A program made the position numbers and the translations under genes. Under the pieces are notes generated by a model. That model saw only the letters and a list, made by a program, of their open reading frames with translations, made no database searches and was not told the DNA's origin. From Candidatus Avilachnospira avicola (GTDB lineage Bacteria > Bacillota > Clostridia > Lachnospirales > Lachnospiraceae): 46,272 nucleotides of DNA. The DNA lies in NCBI GenBank assembly GCA_018714245.1, contig DVNQ01000125.1, forward strand, positions 1-46,272. The letters run 5' to 3'. This document shows, in pieces, positions 32,821 to 41,609 of this stretch; position 1 is the first letter of the stretch, and each line of letters begins with the position of its first letter.

Positions 32821-33744
32821 TTGAGATACTATATGGATCCGGGCCGGAAAAGACCCAGCATCAATTTTATCGACAGCATCGTTTATTCACATAAGCCTGA
32901 CCTTGACGGCAACATGCTGGACCTTGAGATGTCCATTATGCTTCAGAACGGAAACAGTGAGATGCGCTTAGCCGCAGGCACTGAGGGTGAGGACCGCAAA
33001 AGATACCTTAAGCCCGCTATACTCTGGATACCCGGCGGCGGTTACAGAGGCTGTGACAAGAATCTTATGGTGGCTGAATGTGAGTACCTGGTAGAGGCAG
33101 GTTATGTGGTAGCTTCCATGTATTACAGAAGCAGCGCTCAGGCAAAGTATCCTGAGCAGCTCAAGGATGTCAAGACCGCTCTCCGCTTCCTCAGGGCAAA
33201 TGCTGAAAAATACGAGATCGATCCTGACCGGATAGGTGTCATGGGGCGTTCTGCAGGAGGTCATCTTGCAGCTATGGCAGGTATGAATACCGAAGGCTAT
33301 GATACGGAAGAATGGTCAGATTATTCTTCAGAGGTACAGGCAACCTACGATATGTTCGGACCTGTTGATTTCATCAAGCTCATGGAAGCTGATGAGGTGG
33401 CCATGAGAGAAAATCCCAATCACAGATGGAAGACCGTTGAGGACACCCATGCAGGAGCCCTTATAGGCGGAGATCCTGCTACCATGAAGGAAAGAGCAAA
33501 ACAAGCCTGCACTCAGTATTTTATCACTGATAAGATGGCTCCCATCCTGATCATGCATGGGGATGCAGATCCTCTGGTACCCCTCGAGATAAGCGAGGAT
33601 TTTTATAAGCAGATCTGTGATGCAGGCCTTGAAGACAGAGCTGATCTTTATGTACTGAAAAACGGAGGTCATGGCACTCCCGAATTCTTCCAGCCTGAGG
33701 TCAAGGAAGTCGTAGTTAAGTTCTTTGACAAGTATCTTAAATAA
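32821..33744 (+). CDS. Alpha/beta hydrolase (esterase, BD-FAE/HSL-like)
   Basis: A 307-residue hydrolase, no signal peptide, thus probably cytoplasmic. The nucleophile Ser144 lies in GVMGRSAGGHLAAMAG, the acid is Asp250 in MHGDADPLVP, and the base is His284 in LKNGGHGTPEFF. The oxyanion motif is WIPGGGYRGC (residues 69-78), a variant of HGGG without His. The start is a TTG at 32821, 8 bases after AGGAGG; the first ATG (32833) is too far from it. Co-transcribed with the permease. It may cleave an ester, perhaps of the imported anion; the substrate is unknown. Confidence 0.85.
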   Translation: MRYYMDPGRKRPSINFIDSIVYSHKPDLDGNMLDLEMSIMLQNGNSEMRLAAGTEGEDRKRYLKPAILWIPGGGYRGCDKNLMVAECEYLVEAGYVVASMYYRSSAQAKYPEQLKDVKTALRFLRANAEKYEIDPDRIGVMGRSAGGHLAAMAGMNTEGYDTEEWSDYSSEVQATYDMFGPVDFIKLMEADEVAMRENPNHRWKTVEDTHAGALIGGDPATMKERAKQACTQYFITDKMAPILIMHGDADPLVPLEISEDFYKQICDAGLEDRADLYVLKNGGHGTPEFFQPEVKEVVVKFFDKYLK

Positions 33745-33795
33745 AATAAGCAGATGATCACAGTCCTCTTTAGTACTGTTCCATCTGCCAAATGC

Positions 33796-33830
33796 AAAAA
33801 GCTGAAGGATGTCATCCCTCAGCTTTTTTT
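33796..33830. terminator. Bidirectional terminator between the hydrolase and truB-ribF genes
   Basis: AAAAAGCTGA (33796-33805) pairs with TCAGCTTTTT (33819-33828) around an inner GGA/TCC stem. A-tract and T-tract flank the stem, so it works on both strands. The right arm extends into the last codons of truB-ribF. Confidence 0.85.
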
Positions 33831-35419
33831 ATACCCTCAAAATACTTTTTTGCCTCCTGCATGTCCCGTGAAAGCAGCTGATCCCGAAGTTCCTCCAGGG
33901 ATCCGAACTTCCTCTCCGGCCTTATGAAATGAAGAAGGCTTACCTTTATGTCCCTGCCATAGGCATCACCCTCATAGTCAAAGGCAAATGTCTCAAGCCA
34001 TATTTTGTCCTTATAGACATCATCAGCATCCACGGTAGGCTTCCGTCCCAGGTTAGCTATACCCTCATAGGTATCCAGGATCTCTCCCTTTCTGTCCATG
34101 AAGCAAAGCCTTACCGCATATACTCCAAATGGCGGCAGCACAAGCTCGGGAGGCATCTCAAGATTCATGGTGGGAAAACCAAGTACGGAGCTTCCAAGAT
34201 GTCTTCCATGCACCACCCTTCCGCCTATGGTGATATCCCGGCCCAGAAGGGCTGCAGCTCTTCCTATATTCCCCTCTACTATAAGGTTTCTGATCAGGGT
34301 AGAGCTGATCACGGTCCCGTCAGCAGTCCTAAGCTTATCTACGGTCTCGAAGCTGTAACCAAGCTCATCCATACGTGCTCTAAGGTAGTCCGCATTTCCC
34401 TCCTTCATATATCCGAAGCTTACGTCTTCCCCTGATACAAGGGCACGCATGGACAGTCTCTCCATAAGAACTTTCCTGAGGAAAGTATCAGCCTTCATAT
34501 GTCTGAAGCTCTCGGTCATCCTTAGCCTTACGACATAATCAATATCCATGGAAAGGAGCTCCTGCTTGACCTCCTCCCTCTGACATACATAACCGCAGCC
34601 CGTATCAAGCATGATGACGCAGGTCCTGAGCTTATTTCTCTGAGCGCAGGCCCTGAGCCTCTGTATGATCATTTTATGTCCAAGATGCAGGCCATCAAAT
34701 TTGCCCAGGGCAACAGCGCAGCCTGAGGCTATGGAAAGAGCCTCATCAAGGCTTCCCTCATCCCTCATCCTCTCTATATCCGAGAGCCTCAAGGCATCAT
34801 CTATATCATACTCTCCAACCCTGAGGCGGATAAGCTCCTCCATGCAGGCCCCGCAGCCAAGCCTGTCTCCTATATCGCTGCAGAGCGTACGTATGTAGGT
34901 GCCCTTTGTACAGCTCACCGTAAATGTCACCCTCGGCAAAGCTATCTCATCTATGTCTATGCTGAGTATCTCAACCCTTTTGGTCTTTCGCTCTACTGTC
35001 ATGCCCTTTCTGGCATATTCATAAAGCTTTTTGCCTCCCACCTTCCTTGCAGAATACATGGGGGTGAGCTGATCATATGTACCCACAAAGGAAAGCAGGG
35101 CCTCCTTTATATCCTGATCTGAAAATGCCGGTACCTCCCGCTCGGACAAGCGGCTGCCGGTGATGTCCTGTGTGTCCGTGACAACTCCCAGCAGCATGAC
35201 GGCCCTATAGGTCTTTGTGCCGTCTCCCAGTCTGTCCACGTCCTTCGTAGCCCTTCCAAGAGCCACCGGCAATACGCCCTCAGCCATCGGATCCAGCGTG
35301 CCTGCATGGCCGATCTTTCGCATGCCAAGTATGCCTCTCAGCTTTGCGCATACGTCCATGGAGGTATATCCGGCTTCCTTATAAATATTCAAAAATCCGT
35401 TATAGGGGTTATTGTTCAT
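33812..35419 (-). CDS. truB-ribF: Fusion of tRNA pseudouridine-55 synthase (TruB) and bifunctional riboflavin kinase/FAD synthetase (RibF)
   Basis: A single 535-residue open frame joins two enzymes. Residues 1-230 are TruB, making pseudouridine 55 in tRNA: catalytic Asp43 in HAGTLDPMAEGVLP, then KTYRA, SARKVGGKKLYEYAR and GTYIRTLCSDIG. TruB's C-terminal PUA domain is missing. Residues 237-535 are RibF: the FAD synthetase motif ALGKFDGLHLGH (237-248), SSTLIRNLI (372-380), and the riboflavin kinase with GRHLGSSVLGFPTMNL (405-420) and ANLGRKPTV (455-463). The start at 35419 overlaps the nrnA end by 11 bases; the ribosome binding site is weak (AAGAGG). truB and ribF are neighbours in most Bacillota, so the fusion preserves a known order. 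Confidence 0.93.
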   Translation of the reverse strand: MNNNPYNGFLNIYKEAGYTSMDVCAKLRGILGMRKIGHAGTLDPMAEGVLPVALGRATKDVDRLGDGTKTYRAVMLLGVVTDTQDITGSRLSEREVPAFSDQDIKEALLSFVGTYDQLTPMYSARKVGGKKLYEYARKGMTVERKTKRVEILSIDIDEIALPRVTFTVSCTKGTYIRTLCSDIGDRLGCGACMEELIRLRVGEYDIDDALRLSDIERMRDEGSLDEALSIASGCAVALGKFDGLHLGHKMIIQRLRACAQRNKLRTCVIMLDTGCGYVCQREEVKQELLSMDIDYVVRLRMTESFRHMKADTFLRKVLMERLSMRALVSGEDVSFGYMKEGNADYLRARMDELGYSFETVDKLRTADGTVISSTLIRNLIVEGNIGRAAALLGRDITIGGRVVHGRHLGSSVLGFPTMNLEMPPELVLPPFGVYAVRLCFMDRKGEILDTYEGIANLGRKPTVDADDVYKDKIWLETFAFDYEGDAYGRDIKVSLLHFIRPERKFGSLEELRDQLLSRDMQEAKKYFEGIKKAEG

Positions 35420-36425
35420 ATGCCTCTTCTGAATCAAGCTGCAGGCTGATCTCATGAACCAGCTTGTTTATATCATCCCTGAGATCAGTCCCCATAAAGC
35501 ATCCTGCTGCCTTTACATGCCCTCCGCCCCCGAAGGCCATGGCTGTCCTGGCCGCATTGAAGCTGTCAGAATTTGAGCGAAGGCTTACCTTATATGTCCT
35601 GTTCCTGCACTGATACATGAATATGGCTCCCAGGACGCCTCTTGTGGTACGGAGCTGATCAACTATCCCGTCCATATCCTTGCTGGTCACACCATAAAGC
35701 TCCATGGCGGCTGCATCTATATGTCCCAGGGCTATCTTTCCGTCAAGCAGGACCTCCATCTCTGAAAGGACCCTTCCAAGGACAGCCTTCTGATTCTTAT
35801 CCATGGCAAAAAAAGAGTCATCTATAATGTGTCCGAAATCTATGCCATGGGACATGCAGGCTCCCGCTATCTCCATGGTATGGGCGGAGGTGCAGTCATA
35901 TCTGAATACCCCCGTATCATGTATGATGCCTGTATACACTGCTTCAGCGATATCCCTGTCTATGTATTCGGGAAGGAAAAGGTCATATACCAGCTCAGAT
36001 GTGGAAGATGCATCCGGTTCTATAAGTGAAGAGGCCGCAAATCCCTCGTTGGTAATATGGTGATCCACACATATGGAATCTCCTGCTGCCTTCAAAAAGG
36101 GCAGGAACTTTCCCACCCTTCCTGTATCTCCGCAGTCAAGGACTATGCAGAGATCATATGACGTTACTTCCTTTTCATCGTGGCAGATATCGGAAAAGCC
36201 CTTGAGATAGGCAAACTTTGAAGACGCCTCTTCAAGATATACCCTGACCCTGTCTTCCTCTTTCCCGTCAGCACAAAAGCAATTTTTTATATAGGAGGCC
36301 ACCGAAAGTGTGGATCCCAGACAGTCTCCGTCAGGGCTGATGTGCCCAAGTATGCATACGGAGCCGGCATTGCTGATCTTTTTATTGAACAGGGCCTTGA
36401 ATTCAGTCCTCTTCTTCAGATCCAT
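35409..36425 (-). CDS. nrnA: DHH family phosphoesterase NrnA (oligoribonuclease / pAp phosphatase)
   Basis: A 338-residue enzyme that degrades nanoRNA and dephosphorylates 3'-phosphoadenosine 5'-phosphate. The metal site is visible in LGHISPDGDCLGS, VLDCGDTGR and CVDHHITN (DHH), and the substrate-binding DHHA1 domain ends in MAFGGGGHVKAAG. Start 36425 is chosen because GGAGG lies 9 bases upstream; the longer frame to 36455 lies in rbfA. It overlaps the rbfA end by 23 bases and truB-ribF by 11, as in the common rbfA-nrnA-truB order. Confidence 0.95.
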   Translation of the reverse strand: MDLKKRTEFKALFNKKISNAGSVCILGHISPDGDCLGSTLSVASYIKNCFCADGKEEDRVRVYLEEASSKFAYLKGFSDICHDEKEVTSYDLCIVLDCGDTGRVGKFLPFLKAAGDSICVDHHITNEGFAASSLIEPDASSTSELVYDLFLPEYIDRDIAEAVYTGIIHDTGVFRYDCTSAHTMEIAGACMSHGIDFGHIIDDSFFAMDKNQKAVLGRVLSEMEVLLDGKIALGHIDAAAMELYGVTSKDMDGIVDQLRTTRGVLGAIFMYQCRNRTYKVSLRSNSDSFNAARTAMAFGGGGHVKAAGCFMGTDLRDDINKLVHEISLQLDSEEAYEQ

Positions 36426-36825
36426 ATCCGTCTCCCTCCGTGTCATTCTCTTCAATGTCAGAAGAAAAAGTCTCTGCCTTTATGAGATCGTCGATCTTTT
36501 TTGACATCTCAATGGCATATTCTATGCTTCTGTCCGCCACGAACTGAAGCTCAGGAGTCTTCCTCAGATTTACCGTATGGGCAAGCTCTCTCCTTATATA
36601 GCCTTCCGCATTGCGCAGTCCCTCAATACTGCGGTCCAGACTGTCGTCTGCTCCCAGGGTGGATACATGCACCTTGCAGAACTGAAGGTCAGGTGTGACC
36701 TCCACTTTGGTGATGGAGAGCATCGGATCTATCCTCGGATCCTTTACTCCTTCTCTGATGATCACGGAGAGGGCACGCATGACCTCTCCGTTTATCCTGT
36801 TATTTTTAATACTGCCTTTTTTCAT
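36403..36825 (-). CDS. rbfA: Ribosome-binding factor A
   Basis: A 140-residue KH-type 30S assembly factor. Conserved segments are INGEVMRALSVIIREGVKDPR near the N-terminus and LSITKVEVTPDLQFCKVHVS, and the C-terminal IRRELAHTVNLRKTPELQFVADRSIEYA. It ends in an acidic tail (EENDTEGDGYGSEEED), somewhat longer than usual. AGAGGA lies 6 bases before ATG 36825. Located between infB and nrnA. Confidence 0.95.
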   Translation of the reverse strand: MKKGSIKNNRINGEVMRALSVIIREGVKDPRIDPMLSITKVEVTPDLQFCKVHVSTLGADDSLDRSIEGLRNAEGYIRRELAHTVNLRKTPELQFVADRSIEYAIEMSKKIDDLIKAETFSSDIEENDTEGDGYGSEEED

Positions 36826-36860
36826 TAATTATCCTCTTCGGCATGGGCAAATCAGGTCCG

Positions 36861-39686
36861 TCAGTCAGACTTCTTAGGTGTCCTGGGGACCTCCACCATC
36901 TTATATACTTCTATGTTGTCATCCACCGAAAGATCACTGAAATCTTCAAATACCATACCGCATTCAAAGCCGGTCTTTACTTCCTTGACCTCATCCTTGA
37001 ACCTCTTTAAGGAAGCGATATTTCCATCGAATATCTTCTTGTCTCCACGGTAGATCCTTGCCTTTGATCCTCGCTCTATGATACCGTCGGTCACATAGCA
37101 GCCGGCGATTGTGCCTACTCCGGAGGCCTTGAAGAGCTGACGGATGATAGCCTTTCCGGTATCTCTCTCCTCATATACGGGAGCCAGCATGCCGGTAAGT
37201 GCAGCCTCAAGATCATCTATTGCCTGGTAGATGACCTTATAGAGCCTTATATCAACATGCTCATGCTCTGCCGTTGATTTAGCGACCGCATCAGGCTTTA
37301 CATTGAATCCTATGATGATCGCATTTCCGGCCATGGCAAGGCTGACATCGGATTCGTTTATGTTTCCTACTCCGGAATGAATGACCTTAACAGCTACCTC
37401 CTCATTGGAAAGCTTTCCAAGAGACTGCTTGACAGCCTCCACCGAGCCCTGTACGTCCGCCTTGATTATGATCGGAAGCTCCTTAACGTTTCCGGCCTTG
37501 ATTTCATCGAAGAGATCATCAAGGTTCATCTTCTGCTTGGTCTCCTCCAGCATGCGCTTCTTCTGCTCGGCTATGAAGGTATCTGCAATATTTCTTGCTT
37601 CCTTCTCATCCTCACATGCCATGAATACTTCGCCTGCATTGGGAACATCATTGAGTCCGAGGATCTCCACGGGGGTGGAGGGGCCGGCCTTCCTTACCCT
37701 TGCTCCCTTGTCATCTATCATGGCACGGACCTTACCGTAGCAGGATCCTGCAGCTATGTTGTCACCTACATGAAGGGTACCCTTCTGTACAAGCACGGTA
37801 GCCACAGGGCCTCTGCCTTTATCAAGCTCGGCCTCGATAACTATGCCTCTTGCCTTCCTGTTGGGGTTAGCCTTGAGTTCAAGCACATCAGCTTCCAGAA
37901 GTATCATGTCAAGAAGATCCCTGATGCCTTCTCCTGTCTTAGCAGAAATGGGCACCATGGTAGTGGATCCTCCCCACTCTTCAGCTATGAGTCCATACTC
38001 GGTAAGCTCCTGCTTTACCCTGTCTATGTCAGCACCGGGCTTATCGATCTTATTGATGGCAACCACGATCTCAACGTCAGCTGATTTTGCATGGTTTATG
38101 GCCTCTACGGTCTGAGGCTTGACACCGTCATCAGCTGCAACCACGAGCACGGCTATATCCGTAGCCTGGGCTCCTCTCAGCCTCATGGCTGTAAACGCCT
38201 CATGTCCGGGAGTATCAAGGAAGGTGATCTTCCTGTCTCCCACCTTTACAACCGATGCTCCGATATGCTGGGTGATGCCTCCTGCCTCATGGCTGGTGAC
38301 ATTGGTATTCCTGATGGCATCCAGAAGTGAGGTCTTGCCATGATCGACGTGTCCCATGACACAGACCACGGGGCTCCTCTGTACCATGTCCTTTTCATCT
38401 TCTTCCTCTTCATGGAGAAGATCAGCAATGACATCTTCCTGCTCTTCCTTCTCGCAGAGGATATCATACTCCATGGCTATCTCTTCAGCTTCTTCATAGC
38501 TGAGATCCGTATTGGGTGTTACCATCTTTCCCTGAAGGAACAGCTTCTTGATAATGACAGAAGGCTGCAGCTTGAGCTTCTCGGAAAGGTCCCTGATGGT
38601 AAGGGTCTCGGGTATGGTAATGACTTTGATATCATCCTCAGGCTTTTCCTTCTTGGGCTCCGGCCTTATGAATGCACCCTTCTTCTGAACTACTGCCTCA
38701 TCCTTGTACTTGTCTCTCTTATCGTATCTGTCCTTCTGATGGGCATTTTTATTTCTGCTTCCGGCATTTTTGGATGAAGGCGCATCAAATGCAGGAGCCG
38801 AAGGACGTCCCGCATCCCTGCTTCCTGGCCTCTGGAACTGGCTGCGTCCCTGCTGTCCTCTCTGGTCAGAAGGACGTCCCTCTCCGGGTCTTCCGCCCTG
38901 TCTCTGTCCCTGGGACCTGCCTCTTCCGATTCCTCCTTCGGCTGCGCCTGTGCGTCCTCCCGAAGGTCTCTGGCCTGAAGGTCTCTGGGCCTTCCTCTCT
39001 GCGGCCTGCTTTGCCTTATTTGCAGCAGTAGCCTTGGCTATGATGGAAGCCACATCATAGTCAGCATAGGACTTTACGATCTTTATCTGGGGTGTTGCTG
39101 AGGGAACCTTTCCCACATCGCTTACCGCCTGTTTTTTCTGTTTCCTGGGCTCATTCTGGGCTTCAGCTTCAGAAGAAGCTGCTTCCTTCTCAGCTTTCTC
39201 AGCAGTTTCCGAAACGGCTGCAGCCTCAGTCTTCTGCTGTGAAGCGGCAGCAACAGTAACAGAAGGCTGATTTATATCTGCAGTTTCAGCTGCCTTATCA
39301 GCTTCAGTTGCTGCAGCCTCATTGGAAGCCTTGATCTCCTTATTCTGCAGGATCTCAGCCGGCTTCACGCCGTCTGTCACTTTTTTCTCCTCAGAGCCGA
39401 AAACTGCAGGCTTTACCGGCTTTGTTCCGGCAGGAAGAGGCCTGGGCCCTTTTCTCTTATCACTTCTTTGCTGAGACTTATCAAGCTGCTTTTCAGCATT
39501 GTCCTTTTCCCTTCTTGCCGCAGTCTGATATGCAGCCCCTCTGAGTCCCTTGGGAAGTTCCTTAAGGCCCTGTGCATTCTGCTGTCTGAATACGACGCTG
39601 ACCTTTTTCTTCCGGGCAGGCGCAGCCTGCTCAGAAGCTTCGGCTGCAGGGTTTTGTCCTTTATTTTCTATATTTTCATTACTCAT
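36861..39686 (-). CDS. infB: Translation initiation factor IF-2
   Basis: A 941-residue GTPase that recruits fMet-tRNA to the 30S subunit. The N-terminal half is low complexity: Lys/Ala/Glu-rich then a Gly/Arg/Gln-rich stretch (about residues 215-320). An IF2-N domain follows ([20 protein letters not shown]), then the G domain near residue 440 with [21 protein letters not shown] and SAKTGEG. Domains II, III and C2 complete the protein. GGGAGG lies 8 bases before ATG 39686, which overlaps the ylxQ end by 8 bases. Encoded in the nusA operon. Confidence 0.97.
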   Translation of the reverse strand: MSNENIENKGQNPAAEASEQAAPARKKKVSVVFRQQNAQGLKELPKGLRGAAYQTAARREKDNAEKQLDKSQQRSDKRKGPRPLPAGTKPVKPAVFGSEEKKVTDGVKPAEILQNKEIKASNEAAATEADKAAETADINQPSVTVAAASQQKTEAAAVSETAEKAEKEAASSEAEAQNEPRKQKKQAVSDVGKVPSATPQIKIVKSYADYDVASIIAKATAANKAKQAAERKAQRPSGQRPSGGRTGAAEGGIGRGRSQGQRQGGRPGEGRPSDQRGQQGRSQFQRPGSRDAGRPSAPAFDAPSSKNAGSRNKNAHQKDRYDKRDKYKDEAVVQKKGAFIRPEPKKEKPEDDIKVITIPETLTIRDLSEKLKLQPSVIIKKLFLQGKMVTPNTDLSYEEAEEIAMEYDILCEKEEQEDVIADLLHEEEEDEKDMVQRSPVVCVMGHVDHGKTSLLDAIRNTNVTSHEAGGITQHIGASVVKVGDRKITFLDTPGHEAFTAMRLRGAQATDIAVLVVAADDGVKPQTVEAINHAKSADVEIVVAINKIDKPGADIDRVKQELTEYGLIAEEWGGSTTMVPISAKTGEGIRDLLDMILLEADVLELKANPNRKARGIVIEAELDKGRGPVATVLVQKGTLHVGDNIAAGSCYGKVRAMIDDKGARVRKAGPSTPVEILGLNDVPNAGEVFMACEDEKEARNIADTFIAEQKKRMLEETKQKMNLDDLFDEIKAGNVKELPIIIKADVQGSVEAVKQSLGKLSNEEVAVKVIHSGVGNINESDVSLAMAGNAIIIGFNVKPDAVAKSTAEHEHVDIRLYKVIYQAIDDLEAALTGMLAPVYEERDTGKAIIRQLFKASGVGTIAGCYVTDGIIERGSKARIYRGDKKIFDGNIASLKRFKDEVKEVKTGFECGMVFEDFSDLSVDDNIEVYKMVEVPRTPKKSD

Positions 39687-40014
39687 TCACGATCCCTCCC
39701 TCTGTCAGATCAGCAATACTCCTGGCAAATCCGGCATCTTCGACCGAAACTGAAGAACGCAGCTCCTTGCCTGCCGTATGTCCAAGTTCCTCTTTATCCA
39801 AATCACAAACCATAAAAGGTATCTTTCTGAAAGTACACATATCGGAAAATCTCTTCTTTGTAGCCTCTGAAGCATCGGAGGCAATGATGCACAGTCTTGA
39901 TCTTCCGCTTTTTATTGATTTTTCAGTAGAGAATTCCCCGCTCTTAAGCTTTCCTGCTCTCTGTGCCAGCCCTATGAGGCCGGTCATTTTTTTCTTATCT
40001 ATCTCTTTACTCAC
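39679..40014 (-). CDS. ylxQ: L7Ae-family RNA-binding protein YlxQ
   Basis: A 111-residue K-turn-binding protein of the L7Ae/L30e/S12e/Gadd45 family. Visible: [19 protein letters not shown] near the start and the conserved [25 protein letters not shown] and [14 protein letters not shown]. The start is GTG at 40014, supported by AGAGG 6 bases upstream; it lies one base after the nusA stop. It overlaps infB by 8 bases. ylxR, which usually precedes it, is absent. Confidence 0.9.
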   Translation of the reverse strand: MSKEIDKKKMTGLIGLAQRAGKLKSGEFSTEKSIKSGRSRLCIIASDASEATKKRFSDMCTFRKIPFMVCDLDKEELGHTAGKELRSSVSVEDAGFARSIADLTEGGIVNE

Positions 40015-40015
40015 C

Positions 40016-41212
40016 TTATTCCTCTTCAGACTCAGCCTCTGATGACATGTCCTCAGGTTCCTCTGCCTCTATATCTTCCTCATCATAGCCCTCATACATC
40101 TCATCATCCTCATATCCATAATCTTCTTCCTCATAGGAAGCCGGAGAAGATATGCCGAATTCATCGAAAAGTCCAAGCTCCTGAGCCTGGGTCTCTGATT
40201 TGATGTCTATCTTGAAGCCGGTAAGCTTGGCAGCAAGTCTGGCATTCTGTCCTTCCTTGCCGATCGCAAGGGACAGCTGATTGTCAGGCACGATTACTTC
40301 TGCTTCCTTGGCATCCTCATCAGCCACGACAACGATGACCTTTGCGGGGCTTAACGCATTTTCGATAAGGTAAGCAGGGTTGTCATCCCAGTTTATGATG
40401 TCTATTTTTTCTCCGCCAAGCTCATCAACGACGGAATTGACCCTTGTTCCGTTTACTCCTACACAGGCTCCTACGGGATCCACATTTTCATCATGGGATA
40501 CCACTGCCATCTTTGTCCTTGATCCGGCTTCCCTTGCAATGGCCATGATCTCGACTATGCCGTCCCTGACCTCAGAGGATTCCTGCTCAAAAAGCTTCTT
40601 TACCAGATCGGGATGGGTACGGGATACGGAGATCCTGGGGCCTCTGGGATTGTTCTTGACCTCAAGCACATAAACCTTGATCCTCTGATTCGGCTTCAGG
40701 GTCTCGGTCTTGATCTGTTCGCTTTCGGAAAGGATGGCATCTGCCTTGCCGAGATTTACGGATACGTTCTTTCCGAAGAATCTCTGTACGACTCCGGTCA
40801 TTACCTCATGTTCATGCTCAAAGAAATCACGATAGAGGGAATTTCTCTCCTCCTCCCTGATCTTCTGCACAATGACTCCCTTTGCATTCTGGGTCGCAAT
40901 ACGCCCGAATTTCTGTGAATCTATCTGTATATCCACCGTGTCGCCAAGCTTTGCGTTTCTGTCTATGGTAAGCGCATCCGGAAGGCTGATCTCCATGACG
41001 GGATCAGTCACATTTTCCACCACAGTCTTTTTCTGGATTATGTTGTACTCATAAGTGTCCCTGTCGATATTGACGATGCAGTTTTCAGCCTTTCCAAAAT
41101 GGTTCTTGCATGCGGTAAGGAGTGAATCCTCAATGGCCTTAAGCAGCGCCTCCTTGGGGATATTCCTTTCTTTTCCAAGTATTTCAAGTGCATCTCTCAG
41201 TTCGTTATTCAT
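40016..41212 (-). CDS. nusA: Transcription termination/antitermination factor NusA
   Basis: A 398-residue factor that binds RNA polymerase and RNA to modulate pausing, termination and antitermination. N-terminal polymerase-binding domain (residues 1-125, IPKEALLKAIEDSLLTACKN), S1 domain (EVMTGVVQRF...VNLGKADAILS), then KH1 and KH2 (DPVGACVGVNGTRVNSVVDELGG..ID and LSLAIGKEGQNARLAAKLTG). A 39-residue tail (360-398) is almost all Asp, Glu and Tyr. AAGGAG lies 9 bases before ATG 41212. Second gene of the rimP-nusA operon, 14 bases after rimP. Confidence 0.96.
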   Translation of the reverse strand: MNNELRDALEILGKERNIPKEALLKAIEDSLLTACKNHFGKAENCIVNIDRDTYEYNIIQKKTVVENVTDPVMEISLPDALTIDRNAKLGDTVDIQIDSQKFGRIATQNAKGVIVQKIREEERNSLYRDFFEHEHEVMTGVVQRFFGKNVSVNLGKADAILSESEQIKTETLKPNQRIKVYVLEVKNNPRGPRISVSRTHPDLVKKLFEQESSEVRDGIVEIMAIAREAGSRTKMAVVSHDENVDPVGACVGVNGTRVNSVVDELGGEKIDIINWDDNPAYLIENALSPAKVIVVVADEDAKEAEVIVPDNQLSLAIGKEGQNARLAAKLTGFKIDIKSETQAQELGLFDEFGISSPASYEEEDYGYEDDEMYEGYDEEDIEAEEPEDMSSEAESEEE

Positions 41213-41226
41213 CTCAAACTTCTCCT

Positions 41227-41526
41227 TTAAACTTCCTCAGGCTGTCCCTCATCAGAGAGAAAACCCTTGGAGCATACCTCAAGAGTGTACGCTTCCTTAA
41301 TAAAATCTTCCTTATCCAGCCATTTACTGAGCCTTCTCGATACCTTGGCACAGTCATTGATGCTTATCTCCCTTCCCTCTTCATAAGAACCCGGGATAAG
41401 ATCGATATATGATCTCAGGAAATAATTGCCGTCTTCCTTTACAAACTCAGTCTTTATAAGCTTATAGCCTTCCTTCTCCAGGAAGGTCTGCAGGTAAGCG
41501 TCGACACGCTCGACATATCTTTCCAT
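41227..41526 (-). CDS. rimP: Ribosome maturation factor RimP, N-terminal domain only
   Basis: A 99-residue protein; the family usually has about 150 residues. The N-terminal alpha/beta domain is intact: YLQTFLEKEGYKLIKTEFVK, LRSYIDLIPG and the signature ISINDCAKVSRRLSKWLDKED. After YTLEVCSKGF the sequence ends within 14 residues, where the family has LEVSSPGLDRPL and then an SH3-like C-terminal domain. No frame in the 14 bases before nusA could carry the rest. Start 41526 is chosen for GAGG 5 bases upstream and homology; the frame extends back to 41586. First gene of the nusA operon. Confidence 0.85.
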   Translation of the reverse strand: MERYVERVDAYLQTFLEKEGYKLIKTEFVKEDGNYFLRSYIDLIPGSYEEGREISINDCAKVSRRLSKWLDKEDFIKEAYTLEVCSKGFLSDEGQPEEV

Positions 41527-41564
41527 CGTCACCTCACAAAAGACAACTCTTTTTACAAACATTT

Positions 41565-41590
41565 GGGAGTGGGCCTTTCGGTCCACTCCC
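41565..41590 (-). other. Hairpin between rimP and topA
   Basis: GGGAGTGG/CCACTCCC (8 bp) plus CC/GG around one mismatch and a 4-base loop. It lies 20 bases after topA and may be its terminator, but only a weak T-rich tail (AAATGTTTG) follows on the minus strand. Confidence 0.5.
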
Positions 41591-41609
41591 TGTAACTTAG
41601 TTTATACTA

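Noticed and set aside
34700-34760. Sequencing frameshift joining truB and ribF
   Set aside because: The junction codons read smoothly in one frame, no stop or alternative RibF start with ribosome binding site is present in the other frames, and both halves have intact motifs. A true fusion is the simpler reading, though resequencing would settle it.
37377-38084. Plus-strand open frame of 235 codons opposite infB
   Set aside because: Antisense to the highly conserved IF-2 G domain and domains II-III; no ribosome binding site or family resemblance.
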